The position numbers and the translations under genes are program-made. Of a DNA stretch of 36,068 nt, positions 7,985 through 16,383 are shown piece after piece. The stretch comes from a virus. Numbering within the stretch: position 1 is the first letter of the stretch; every line of letters starts with the position of its first letter. The notes beneath the pieces are model-generated. The model was not told the DNA's origin, did no database searches, and was given only the letters and a program-made list of their open reading frames with translations. The stretch spans positions 1-36,068 of IMG/VR virus record IMGVR_UViG_3300035182_000244; one strand, 5' to 3'.

Positions 7985-8323
7985 ATGTCTGTCACCCCTA
8001 AGAAACTCATCACCCCAGCCCAGTTGACCGCCTCCGCTGCGACCTATTACACGGTCCCGGCGAACACGAAGGCCCGAATCACGAAGCTGACCTTCACGAA
8101 CAGCGACACCACCGCACGGACTATGACGCTGTATCTGGTCCCATCGGGTGGCTCTGCTGGCGTGACCAATATCCTCACCAAAGCCTTCCCCATTGGTCCC
8201 GGAGCCACATACGAGGCATTCGAGGCCGAGGGGCATGTTCTCTCTGCCGGGGACACGATCCAGGCCCTGGCTGATGTGACGAGCATGGTGACCGTCCAGG
8301 GTTCCGGGATCGAGGTCGTCTGA
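7985..8323 (+). CDS. Small virion-type beta protein
   Basis: 112 residues. TYYTVPANTKARITKLTFTN followed by alternating hydrophobic strands and GPGATYEAFE resembles small beta-sandwich proteins encoded among tail genes of many phages. No catalytic motif or membrane segment is seen. GGAGAG lies just before the ATG. Its TGA overlaps the ATG of the cupin-like gene, so both are made together. Confidence 0.65.
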   Translation: MSVTPKKLITPAQLTASAATYYTVPANTKARITKLTFTNSDTTARTMTLYLVPSGGSAGVTNILTKAFPIGPGATYEAFEAEGHVLSAGDTIQALADVTSMVTVQGSGIEVV

Positions 8324-8781
8324 TGCTGTTCACTGCCCCCTATGTCCAGTCTGGACCGCATAGCGCGGTCATCGAGGCGCTTCGGGTGCTCATGCAGGCT
8401 GTGACACCAGAGGCGCGGCGGGACGCTATCGCGGCGCTGGAAGATCAAATGGCGAAGTTCCCGCAGGTAGAACAGCCCTTGACCCACCATTTCAATGAAG
8501 GGCAATACGCTCGGGAGATTTTCAATCCAAAGGGGTCTCTGATCGTCACCAAGACGCATAAGCAGGGGAACTTCAGCTTCATCCCAACTGGCAGGCTCCT
8601 TGTAATCAGTGAGGAGGGTCAGAAGGAATTGTCTGCGGGGCAGTTTTTCGCCACGAAGCCAGGGACCAAGCGGCTGATCTATGCATTGGAGGACACGCGG
8701 TTCGTGACGGTCCATCCTAATCCACTGAACTTAACTGATTTAGATGAACTGGAACGACAAATTATTGATGGAGGTGCCTAA
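8323..8781 (+). CDS. Cupin-fold phage protein
   Basis: 152 residues. Residues about 55-130 (THHFNEGQYAREIFNPKG, then TKTHKQGNF, GRLLVISEEGQKELSAGQFF, PGTKRLIYALEDTRFVTVH) show the small beta-barrel pattern of the cupin-like proteins found in tail clusters of many Proteobacteria phages. Conserved His residues (HH, THK, VH) could bind a metal, although no enzymatic role is established for this phage family. It is coupled to its neighbours by ATG overlaps on both sides (8323 and 8781). Confidence 0.7.
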   Translation: MLFTAPYVQSGPHSAVIEALRVLMQAVTPEARRDAIAALEDQMAKFPQVEQPLTHHFNEGQYAREIFNPKGSLIVTKTHKQGNFSFIPTGRLLVISEEGQKELSAGQFFATKPGTKRLIYALEDTRFVTVHPNPLNLTDLDELERQIIDGGA

Positions 8782-9764
8782 TGTCATGGGTGGCCGTTGC
8801 AATCGGGGGAAGCGCCCTCCTTGGGTATCTTGGTTCTCAGAACGCTGCCTCGGCACAGACTGGCGCCGCGAATCAGGCTAACGCCACTCAGATGGCGCAA
8901 TACAACCAGTCCCGCCAGGACCAGATGCCGTGGATGAACCGTGGCAACGCGGCTGGGAACCAGATGGCCTACCTGTTGGGCCTCCCTGGCTATGGATACG
9001 GGAATGGTTCGATGGGTTCCGCCATGAACGGCGGTTCGGTGAATGGTGGACTAGTGAGTGGTGGCCCCCGCACAAGGGATTTCGTAAACCGGCCAAGGGG
9101 CATGGCCAATCAAATGTCTATGGATGACCCTACATCCTACTACGGGCAGGGCGGTGGCCAAGGTCCAGATGGAGTCGGGGATGGTCAATTCCAGGGCTAC
9201 GGGAACCCTCAAGGCTACGGGAACTCTCAAGGCTCAATCAATCCAGCCTTGGGCGGGTATGGGAGCCTCAGCACGCCGTTCAGCCAGACAAATTGGCAGG
9301 CCGATCCAGGCTATGCTTTCCGGCTTGCGGAGGGCCAGAAGGCGCTTGAGCGTAGCGGGTCGGCCCGTGGAATGACCCTCAGCGGTGCCCAGGCGAAGGC
9401 GCTGGACGCCTACGGTCAGGGCATGGCATCTCAGGAATACGGGAATGCCTATAACCGATACGTCACGGACCAGACGAACCTCTACAATCGCTTGGCTGGT
9501 GTGGCAGGCACGGGGCAAACGGCGACCCAGCAGGTGGGAAGCCTTGGGGCGAACATGGCGAACCAGGTCTCAAACAACCAGATCGGAGCGGGCAATGCCA
9601 ATGCCGCCGCCTGGACTGCCGGGACCGGGGCGCTTTCCAATGGGCTCAATTCGTGGATGAACTACAACAATTGGAACACGATGCAGAACCGCGGTGCCCC
9701 GTCTGGCCAATACAGCGGCATCGGCACAGGATCAGGTCAGTTCGACTGGGCGAATGGGTGGTGA
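8781..9764 (+). CDS. DNA ejection / internal virion protein, P22 gp7-like
   Basis: 327 residues. The N-terminus MSWVAVAIGGSALLGYLGS is a hydrophobic glycine-rich helix, followed by Gln/Asn/Gly-rich sequence. Residues about 175-245 contain the family block WQADPGYAFRLAEGQKALER ... YGNAYNRYVTDQTNLYNRLA, found in phage proteins annotated as DNA transfer protein. Such proteins are packed in the capsid, leave with the DNA and help build the channel across the cell envelope. It is the first of three consecutive probable ejection genes, matching the order in P22-like phages (gp7, gp20, gp16). Confidence 0.8.
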   Translation: MSWVAVAIGGSALLGYLGSQNAASAQTGAANQANATQMAQYNQSRQDQMPWMNRGNAAGNQMAYLLGLPGYGYGNGSMGSAMNGGSVNGGLVSGGPRTRDFVNRPRGMANQMSMDDPTSYYGQGGGQGPDGVGDGQFQGYGNPQGYGNSQGSINPALGGYGSLSTPFSQTNWQADPGYAFRLAEGQKALERSGSARGMTLSGAQAKALDAYGQGMASQEYGNAYNRYVTDQTNLYNRLAGVAGTGQTATQQVGSLGANMANQVSNNQIGAGNANAAAWTAGTGALSNGLNSWMNYNNWNTMQNRGAPSGQYSGIGTGSGQFDWANGW

Positions 9765-9768
9765 TCTA

Positions 9769-11187
9769 ATGGCCCTCGATCCTAGCATCATCCTCGCCAA
9801 TGCCGATCCATCCCGGCAGTATGATCCTGTCGCCTCCATGATGAAGGCCCAGAGCCTTCGTGCGGCGATGAATCAGAACCAGATTCAGCAGCAACAGATG
9901 CAGGACACGGCTGACTTCAGGAACCAGTATGGCGTTAGCCCTGGGGTTGCTCAGGCGGCCCAGAAGATGCAGCTCGGGAACCTTGAGAATGTGAAGGCAC
10001 AACATGAGGCAGCCAAGGCTGATCTTGAAGCACTGAATGCGTTCAAGGATCAGCAGTGGCAGACCTATTCAAAGGCCAATCCTGATAATTGGCCCCAAGT
10101 CAAGGCGGAGGCCCTGGCTAATGCACAGGCTTTCGCTCAGAAAACGGGGAGGCCATTACCCGCTAATGCGGGCGCATCAGATGAAGATGTGTTTGACCCC
10201 GTGAAACAGAAACAGCGAATGGATGGTCTTTTATCGTTTGATCGTCAACTGAAGCTGGCTGAACAGGCGCTTGCAACCCGTAAACAGGACTTTGCGGAAA
10301 CAGAACACGCCAAGTCTGATTTCGGGAAATTCGCCGCTGACATGGGACTTGCCCCCACTGATCCACAAGCCATGAAACTTTACCTCCAGGCCCACCCAAG
10401 GGCGTCCATGGGAATGGTCCAGGTTGGTGGCGGGATGCCATCCACAGACCCCGCCAAGCGATCACCACGCGCACAGATGATTGCTGACGGGCTGGTCCCG
10501 GTGCCGAAGCCCACCCGTGGAGATCCAAATGCCCTTCGCGATACGGCAGATGCTCAGCAGATCATGCTGGACCGTGGGGAAGACCCCGCTGTCCTACCTG
10601 GCAAGTTCGAGAGCGCGAAGCAGGGGCAACTCTCATTCTCTGCCGGAAAGCCTAACGCCAGGATCATCACCGCCATCAATACGGCCTCCGACCACACTGA
10701 GAATATCCTAAAGCCTGCCATGGAAGCACTCAGGAATGGTGATTGGGTGACGGCCAACAAGCTCGGCAATGCCATCGGGGTGAACTTAGGCAAGAACGAG
10801 GCGACTAACTTCGACTCGGTTGCCACATTCCTGGCGACTGAAATCGCTAAGGTTGCTTCTGGTGGTGGCCAGCCTACCATCGCAGAAATTGCCGAAGCCC
10901 GGAAGATGTTTCCGACCAATGGGAGCAATGCCCAGATCAGCGGGGCCATTGATATTGCCAACAAGATCATGGGTGGCAAGCTGTCGGCATTGGACATCGA
11001 GCACAAGAACGCCTTCGGCGGGAAGTCTATCCTCGACATGAAGCGGCTGAGTCCAGAAGCCATCAAGAATGTGGCCAATGCTCATGGGGCGGGGCCTTCG
11101 GGTTCTCCTAAGCCCGGAACAGTCATGGATGGATATGTGTTCAATGGTGGTGACCCGAAAGATCCCAAGAGCTGGAAGAAGCTATGA
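9769..11187 (+). CDS. Probable ejection (internal virion) protein
   Basis: 472 residues, largely helical, Ala/Gln/Lys-rich, with a Gln-rich coiled-coil-like start (residues 25-50) and no membrane segment. ATG 9769 is chosen, four bases after the upstream stop, instead of an ATG at 9694 inside the previous gene. The position between a gp7-like and a large gp16-like gene suggests the second of the P22-type ejection proteins. The C-terminal MDGYVFNGGDPKDPKSWKKL motif is typical of phage virion proteins. The TGA overlaps the next ATG. Confidence 0.7.
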   Translation: MALDPSIILANADPSRQYDPVASMMKAQSLRAAMNQNQIQQQQMQDTADFRNQYGVSPGVAQAAQKMQLGNLENVKAQHEAAKADLEALNAFKDQQWQTYSKANPDNWPQVKAEALANAQAFAQKTGRPLPANAGASDEDVFDPVKQKQRMDGLLSFDRQLKLAEQALATRKQDFAETEHAKSDFGKFAADMGLAPTDPQAMKLYLQAHPRASMGMVQVGGGMPSTDPAKRSPRAQMIADGLVPVPKPTRGDPNALRDTADAQQIMLDRGEDPAVLPGKFESAKQGQLSFSAGKPNARIITAINTASDHTENILKPAMEALRNGDWVTANKLGNAIGVNLGKNEATNFDSVATFLATEIAKVASGGGQPTIAEIAEARKMFPTNGSNAQISGAIDIANKIMGGKLSALDIEHKNAFGGKSILDMKRLSPEAIKNVANAHGAGPSGSPKPGTVMDGYVFNGGDPKDPKSWKKL

Positions 11188-13649
11188 GTGGCCCCTGGGA
11201 GAAGTTTCAGGAACCAGCGCAGGAAGCGCCTGCTGGCCCGTGGACTAAGTTCCAGACGCCTACGGAGCCGGTGAACGACTTCCAGCCAACCCCCTACGGA
11301 TTCAAAGTCAAGCCCATTGACCTTGGCAACGGGAAGCAGTCTGTCCAGCGCGACGATGGCATGGTTTGGTTCGGCCCAGAACAGGGGAACACTGGCAAAC
11401 CCGGCTGGTTCAATGGCCAGGGCCTGCGAGCCGGGGCCACGCCGAACGATCCAACCTCATTCATGGATACCTTCGCCAATGAACTAGTAACGAAGGCAAA
11501 CGCAGACAAGGCCAAGGGACTCATGGGCAAGATCATCCCTGAACCACTGGGAGCCATGGGTGGAGGGCTTGTCAAGGGCGGCATGGCTGCTGCCCAGCTT
11601 GGGGCGCATGTTCTAGGCTCCAACGCCATGGATAGGCCAGTGGAGCAATACGACCAATTCCAGCGGCAGAACTTCGGGGATCACCCCATCATGGAGGCCA
11701 TTGGGCAGGCCGCGCCGTTCCTGGCTTCTGGTGGTTCGTCTGCTGCCCCAGAAGCCCTGAGTGCTGCCCAGAAGGTCCGCGCCGCCCTGGCTGCGATTGG
11801 CAAAGCATCGGCTACCGGAGCCATTGCCGCACCTGCACTGACGCCTGAGACGGGCGTCACATCGCCGACAGACTACTGGACCCGCAAACTCGGTGAAGCG
11901 AAGCTAGGAGCTTCCGTTGGTGGTGGCCTTGGGGCTGCTGGGCAAGTCGTGGGAGGCGTAGCATCGAAATTGGCGCGCCCCATGGCTCCCGAGGCCCAGG
12001 CCATCCAGGATTTAGGGGATCGGTTCGGCGTTCGGACCCTGGCCCCTGATCTGGTGCCTCCTGGTGGGATGGCCAAGACCGCGGTGCTGGCTGAGTCCGT
12101 TCCTGGCTCTGGGATGGTCACCCAGCGAGTGGCGCAGCAGGCAGAAGCACGGGATGCGGCCCAGAAGATCCTTGATCAGTATGGCATCGAAGGGGATGCG
12201 TCCACCAAGATCCAGCAGGGGCTTGCCAACCGTCTAGCAACAGCCAAGGCCAGTGCCAAGGCCGCCTATGACGAGGTGGGCAGACTTGCAGAGGGCAAGG
12301 GCGAAGTTCCGCTCGACCAAACCTTGAAGGCCATCCAGAAGTTCAAGGCTCAAGAAGCCTCTGCTGTGGTCCCAGATCAAGGTTTGGTTGGGCTACTGGA
12401 CAAGATGGAAACACGCATCAAGTCAAGCATGCCAGGTGCCATTGATGAGGCCACTGGGCTTCCGTTAAATCCTGATGGGACCGTAACGCTTTATCATGGG
12501 ACTACAAAGACAGGTTTGGAAGGCATTAAGTCGTCTGGGAGACTTACATCAGCCGGTGAACCGGATGTTTACTTGACCACAGCTAAGGCGGGAACGGGTT
12601 ACGGGGATGGGACGGTGGTGCCGGTGAAGGTGAACCCGAGCAAATTGGTCTTGGATGATGAATTCCCGGACGGTCGTATGGATTTCCGAATTAGCACCAA
12701 TAGGCCGGGTGGATCCATCCCGGTTCAGGTTGACGATACGCCAAGAGTTGACCTGTCCTACACCGGCGTCCGTGGTCTCCGCTCTGACCTAGGCTCCATG
12801 ATCTCCGACTACTACAAGGGCACGAATGCGGCTACGGGTTCTAAGGGTGTCCAGGTGCTTCAAGGTGTCAAGGATGCCATCGAGGGTGATCTGAACGCCT
12901 TCACGACAACTAATGGGCCTGACCTCGCCTCAGCCGCAAAGCGTGCGGATTCGATCTACAAAAATGAGGTAATCCCATTCAAAGACAAGGCGCTTGCTTC
13001 GGCTGTGAAGTCATCCGAGCCAGATCAGATTTATAGAACATTCATTCAGGCCGGGAAGGGTGACCGAGCGCAGAAGTTCTACGACGCCCTGGACTCCGAT
13101 GGCCGGGCCGCTGTGCGAGCTCAGATGGTCCAGGATGCCTTCACGAGTGCCACGGACGGAGCCCAACCATTCAGCCCCGCTAAGTTCGCCCAGAGCCTTG
13201 AGAAAGTGAAGGATGCCTCTGGCGTATTCTTCAAGGGTCAGGACAAGTTCGAGTTGGACGGATTCACGAACCTGATGCGCCATATTCAACGGTCTGGACA
13301 GGTGGGAGAGAACCCCACAAACGGTCAGAGGCTGGTTCAGACGCTCATGGCAGGGGAAGGTGTTGGAGCCATTGGGGGGGCCATGTTGGGCCATCCTGCG
13401 GGCTTGGTGGCTCCTGCGCTATCCGTAGCCTCAGCACGGGCACTGACCAAACTATTCAGTTCCAACCTTGGCAAGCGGCTTCTGCTTGCGGCATCTGATA
13501 CTCCGGTTGGAAGCTCAGCGATGGAAAGCCTAATCCAGAAGGATCTCCCCCGTGTCCTTGGACCTGCGTCTGCCCCCAAGAACATCATGCCACTCCAAAC
13601 CATACCCAAGGCCGCAGGCGAACAAGACTCAACCATCGCCCAGAACTAA
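11184..13649 (+). CDS. Large ejection protein with embedded ADP-ribosyltransferase-like domain
   Basis: 821 residues. The N-terminus carries two GPWxKFQ motifs, common in phage ejection proteins. Gly/Ala-rich helices (residues about 115-290) could interact with membranes, and the last 110 residues include a Gly/Ala-rich hydrophobic segment. Residues about 430-515 look different: LYHGTTKTGLEGIKSSGRL (His438-Gly439-Thr440), then DVYLTTAKAG (Tyr463) and VVPVKVNPSKLVLDD, a pattern like the NAD-binding core of ADP-ribosyltransferases of the H-Y type. The flanks (ETRIKSS before, YTGVRGLRSDLGSMI after) read as if continuous in a shorter ancestor. The inferred job is DNA ejection plus possible modification of a host target on entry. 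The enzymatic assignment rests on motif resemblance only. Confidence 0.75.
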   Translation: MSGPWEKFQEPAQEAPAGPWTKFQTPTEPVNDFQPTPYGFKVKPIDLGNGKQSVQRDDGMVWFGPEQGNTGKPGWFNGQGLRAGATPNDPTSFMDTFANELVTKANADKAKGLMGKIIPEPLGAMGGGLVKGGMAAAQLGAHVLGSNAMDRPVEQYDQFQRQNFGDHPIMEAIGQAAPFLASGGSSAAPEALSAAQKVRAALAAIGKASATGAIAAPALTPETGVTSPTDYWTRKLGEAKLGASVGGGLGAAGQVVGGVASKLARPMAPEAQAIQDLGDRFGVRTLAPDLVPPGGMAKTAVLAESVPGSGMVTQRVAQQAEARDAAQKILDQYGIEGDASTKIQQGLANRLATAKASAKAAYDEVGRLAEGKGEVPLDQTLKAIQKFKAQEASAVVPDQGLVGLLDKMETRIKSSMPGAIDEATGLPLNPDGTVTLYHGTTKTGLEGIKSSGRLTSAGEPDVYLTTAKAGTGYGDGTVVPVKVNPSKLVLDDEFPDGRMDFRISTNRPGGSIPVQVDDTPRVDLSYTGVRGLRSDLGSMISDYYKGTNAATGSKGVQVLQGVKDAIEGDLNAFTTTNGPDLASAAKRADSIYKNEVIPFKDKALASAVKSSEPDQIYRTFIQAGKGDRAQKFYDALDSDGRAAVRAQMVQDAFTSATDGAQPFSPAKFAQSLEKVKDASGVFFKGQDKFELDGFTNLMRHIQRSGQVGENPTNGQRLVQTLMAGEGVGAIGGAMLGHPAGLVAPALSVASARALTKLFSSNLGKRLLLAASDTPVGSSAMESLIQKDLPRVLGPASAPKNIMPLQTIPKAAGEQDSTIAQN

Positions 13650-13661
13650 GCCGGAGACCAC

Positions 13662-15719
13662 ATGACCGCCACGCTTCCGCCTATGATCCGATTCCAACCG
13701 CTTGTCGCCGGTGCGCCTCTGCCCGGTGGCAAGGTATATTTCTACGCTGCCGGGACGACCACTCCACAAGCCGCATACGCTGCGGACGGAACCACCCCAT
13801 TGGCAAACCCGCTGACGCTAGACGCGAATGGGGCCACCTACTTTCTGCTTAGTGACACACTGACCTACAAGATTGATCTGACGGACTCCATTGGAACTCC
13901 GGTCACGGGCTGGCCGGTGGATCAGATCACTAGCTTCAATGCTGGATTTGTTCTTTCGGTCAAGAAAACAGACCTCGCTGCCACCGGCACCGGCCAGGGC
14001 GCGGGTATGGTGGGATACAAGGCACCGTTCACGGGGGCGGTGGCGACGACGCAGAACCAGGTCAACACGGAATTTATCAGCGTCTTTCGTTGGTTCACAG
14101 CAGCTCAGATCGCTGATGTCATCGCAGGAACCCTCACACTAGATGTGACTGCCGCCGTGCAGAGCGCTATCAACGGAGTGCTTCTCCGCGGCGGAACGCT
14201 TTGGTTTCCCAAAGGCTTCTACAAAATCACAGGGATGCTCAGTGTCGGCGCATCGCGCTACACGCTGGCGGATTACACCTCCAGGGCCACGCGAACGCTT
14301 CCAATGGGCGCCCCTACGCCGAATGCTACGAACGATGCGGCCAACCGAGCAAATTGTCAGGCGATCAACCTAGAATTTAGCTCGGGCGCTTTCCTGGTTG
14401 CTTCCTGGACGCCATCAGTGCTCACTCCAGTCATTGAGCACAACCTTGAGATGTATCTTGGGAAAGGCACGGTCAAGGGCCTTCGGATCATCACCCCCTA
14501 TTTGATGGATGGAACCCGTTACAACTGGGGAAATACTACAGCGAATAGTGTAGGAGGCCCCTACTTCCCGGTGGATGCCCAGACTTTCGTTCCTCCAACA
14601 AATAATCTGCTCGGCATTGTTTTCGGACAGGGCCTCGCGTCCATTCAAGATGTTGAATTTTCCGGGCTCCAGGTGGGAATGCTGGGGGTGAGCCCATACT
14701 GGACAAGCATTAAGAATGTGGTCGGCCACTTCTGCGGGGACATCGTTAACCTGTCCGAAGCCAATGCAAGCCAGATTTCCAATATCGAAGCGTGGTATTC
14801 CGGGCGAGGGCTGGTGATCGATGGCGATGTGTTCCAGGTAGACGGCCTAAACACTGAACAATGCTTGGACGATCTGGTCATCCTCGGTATGGACTGCGCG
14901 ACCTTAAAGAACTGCTATCTGGAGGATACCACGACCGCCACGAATGGGACCGGTCACGCGGCGGTAACAATTGGACAAACGACGGGTCTGACCTGCCACC
15001 AGTCTATGCTCGACGGAATCAAGGTGGGTACCACCCGCCCGAACAAACTGGCCTTCAACATAAATAATAGTGCGACGAATAATACCTACTCGAATTGCAG
15101 GGCTTTTTCCAACCCTGTTTCTTTCGGCACATCATCTAGTGGTGTGATGATAAACAGTGATTTCGCAGCCCCACAGAACGGCAAGTGGTCCGCGATTGGC
15201 ATGGGGTGTTCAATCACTGAAAACAATACCGGATCGGCGCGGGTGAAAATTGGCAAGTATATCTTCGCCTACTCGGCCACCCTGGCGAATATCTCTGCCG
15301 ATTCCTATGTATCTGCCACTCTGCCCATCGGCGTGATGCCGCCTTCCTATGGCTACATAACCTGCCAATGCCAAGCCGTGAGTGGCACGGACCTGAGGAT
15401 CGTGGCACAGGCGCGGGCTTCTCAGCCTGCCTCTGGAACCGGCTCGATAACTGGGTCCGTCATGACCATCACCTCCGGGTCTGGTTTTGCCGTTGGCCAG
15501 ATGATCAGCTACCCAGGAGCGCCTGCAAACCTAACCATCAGCTCTCTTGGGACTGGTTCAGGGGGCACTGGGACTTACAACCTGTCGGCATCGGTCACCG
15601 CCACTGGAACGATAGCGATCACCACAAACCAACTCACGATCTACTTCCAGAATACGAGTTCAGCGACGATTACGGCTCCCTATGTCAGCATCGTCATCGA
15701 CACCGAAGTATGGCTGTGA
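13662..15719 (+). CDS. Tailspike / receptor-binding protein with beta-helix
   Basis: 685 residues. Residues 1-90 (MIRFQPLVAGAPLPGGKVYFY ... GTTTPQAAYAADGTTPL ... NGATYFLLSDTLTYKI) are the N-terminal module shared by many phage tail fibre and spike proteins. Around residue 160 the sequence DVTAAVQSAINGVLLRGGTL WFPKG opens a pectate-lyase-like right-handed beta-helix that runs to about residue 500. The C-terminal part includes a SGSGFAVGQMIS ... GTGTYNLS module seen in phage fibres. It probably binds and perhaps cleaves host surface polysaccharide. GGAG precedes the ATG. It is the last gene of the late + strand unit and converges with the leftward cassette genes. Confidence 0.85.
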   Translation: MTATLPPMIRFQPLVAGAPLPGGKVYFYAAGTTTPQAAYAADGTTPLANPLTLDANGATYFLLSDTLTYKIDLTDSIGTPVTGWPVDQITSFNAGFVLSVKKTDLAATGTGQGAGMVGYKAPFTGAVATTQNQVNTEFISVFRWFTAAQIADVIAGTLTLDVTAAVQSAINGVLLRGGTLWFPKGFYKITGMLSVGASRYTLADYTSRATRTLPMGAPTPNATNDAANRANCQAINLEFSSGAFLVASWTPSVLTPVIEHNLEMYLGKGTVKGLRIITPYLMDGTRYNWGNTTANSVGGPYFPVDAQTFVPPTNNLLGIVFGQGLASIQDVEFSGLQVGMLGVSPYWTSIKNVVGHFCGDIVNLSEANASQISNIEAWYSGRGLVIDGDVFQVDGLNTEQCLDDLVILGMDCATLKNCYLEDTTTATNGTGHAAVTIGQTTGLTCHQSMLDGIKVGTTRPNKLAFNINNSATNNTYSNCRAFSNPVSFGTSSSGVMINSDFAAPQNGKWSAIGMGCSITENNTGSARVKIGKYIFAYSATLANISADSYVSATLPIGVMPPSYGYITCQCQAVSGTDLRIVAQARASQPASGTGSITGSVMTITSGSGFAVGQMISYPGAPANLTISSLGTGSGGTGTYNLSASVTATGTIAITTNQLTIYFQNTSSATITAPYVSIVIDTEVWL

Positions 15720-15796
15720 TGCTGCCCTTGCCGGTGGACTCCCCAAGGGCTGATCGAGGCTCTGGGGGGGGGCGCCCTTGAGTCAGGCAGTTAAGC
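15720..15796. other. Left junction of the cassette block with half attC-like site
   Basis: After the tailspike stop there is an inverted repeat CAAGGGC ... GCCCTTG around a run of nine G residues, then TTGAGTCAGGCA and the box GTTAAGC (15790-15796), which fits the attC R' consensus GTTRRRY. The TTA of this box is the TAA stop of the first cassette gene. The 3' half thus looks like the L'-R' arm of the other sites, but I find no R'' box on the left. The hairpin may also end tailspike transcription. Confidence 0.45.
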
Positions 15797-15955
15797 CCGT
15801 GGTTCTGTGCCGAGGATGGCGGCGATCCTGGCCTCCAGTTCCGCGATCCTGGCCTCCAGTTACTGCCACGCATTGGTCGGCGAGCAGGTGTGGACGGACC
15901 CATCTTCCGGGTCCCCGGTGAGGGTCAGGCATCGTGGGCAACATCTGGCCTTCAT
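15791..15955 (-). pseudogene. Cassette gene A: Cys-motif plus coiled-coil protein split by in-frame TAA
   Basis: From ATG 15955 the frame reads MKARCCPRCLTLTGDPEDGS and on to NAWQ, then TAA (15860-15862). It continues in the same frame as LEARIAELEARIAAILGTEP and ends at TAA 15791-15793. The first part has a CCxxC...C cluster like small zinc-ribbon phage proteins and the second a heptad-like helix; together they form a plausible 54-residue protein in which codon 32 has become a stop (GAA to TAA would restore Glu). It could be a nonsense mutation, a read-through case or a sequencing error. The terminal TAA lies inside the R' core box. No good Shine-Dalgarno is visible. Confidence 0.55.
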
Positions 15956-15980
15956 GGTTCGCGTTTTGCGCGATAGGCGG

Positions 15981-16010
15981 GCTAGCTGTTAGCCCAAATT
16001 AAAGTTAGGC
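15981..16010. other. Degenerate attC-like site between cassette genes A and B
   Basis: A GGGCTA...TAGCCC hairpin containing GTTAGCC (15988-15994) is followed nine bases later by GTTAGGC (16004-16010), whose TTA is the stop codon of the gene to the right. The TAGCT-GTTAGCC part resembles the right arms of the two long sites (16254-16383 and 17273-17397). A matching R'' box to the left is not apparent, so this is probably a decayed or recombined site. Confidence 0.4.
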
Positions 16011-16331
16011 GCTCAATTCGGCCAATCGTTTGCACCAACGGCATGCCCCATCGCCGTTCGGGTAGATACACGAGTGATTTTCAAGTTCCTGGCAAAGTTC
16101 CTTTTCGAGAATGGCGATGTAGTCAACGACCCAGACAGGAACAGACGCGCCGACAGCTTCATGCTCATACGCAAAGGCGCTCATCCTCCGCACCACGGCC
16201 TTCCTTGTTTTCTCGGACTGGATCGGGTTGCCTGCCCATGCGTTCTTAGTCGCGCCTAACCCATCGCTCAACCCGGACCCCGCCCCAACCGTCTTTGGCC
16301 CTGCTGTGAAAGGCATAGTGTGTTCGTCCAT
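16005..16331 (-). CDS. Cassette gene B: hypothetical protein
   Basis: 108 residues starting MDEHTMPFTAGPKTVGAG; the C-terminal part has an amphipathic helix (VVDYIAILEKELCQELENH) followed by CIYPNGDGACRWCKRLAELSA with three Cys that could bind a metal. AGAGGAAA four bases before ATG 16331 supports the start. I do not recognise the family. The codons for residues about 16-26 coincide with the L''-R'' arm of the neighbouring attC-like site, so the N-terminal segment may derive from the recombination site. The TAA stop (16005-16007) is part of an R' core box. Confidence 0.65.
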   Translation of the reverse strand: MDEHTMPFTAGPKTVGAGSGLSDGLGATKNAWAGNPIQSEKTRKAVVRRMSAFAYEHEAVGASVPVWVVDYIAILEKELCQELENHSCIYPNGDGACRWCKRLAELSA

Positions 16332-16383
16332 TTCGTTTCCTCTCCATGCCCACGGCGGGGCCGGTTAGCTGGTGTCGTTAGCC
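16254..16383. other. attC-like site 1 (long form, 130 bp)
   Basis: R'' GCCTAAC (16254-16260), L'' arm CCGGACCCCGCC, a loop of about 75 bases, L' arm GGCGGGGCCGG, and R' GTTAGCC (16377-16383). The arms pair perfectly apart from one unpaired A in L''. The start codon and Shine-Dalgarno of cassette gene B lie inside the loop. The R' box departs from GTTRRRY at one base, like attC-like site 3. Confidence 0.7.

Noticed and set aside
15719-15781. 20-codon frame overlapping the tailspike stop codon
   Set aside because: No ribosome site of its own, reads through the G9 tract, and the product is low-complexity; the stretch is better explained as the left junction hairpin.
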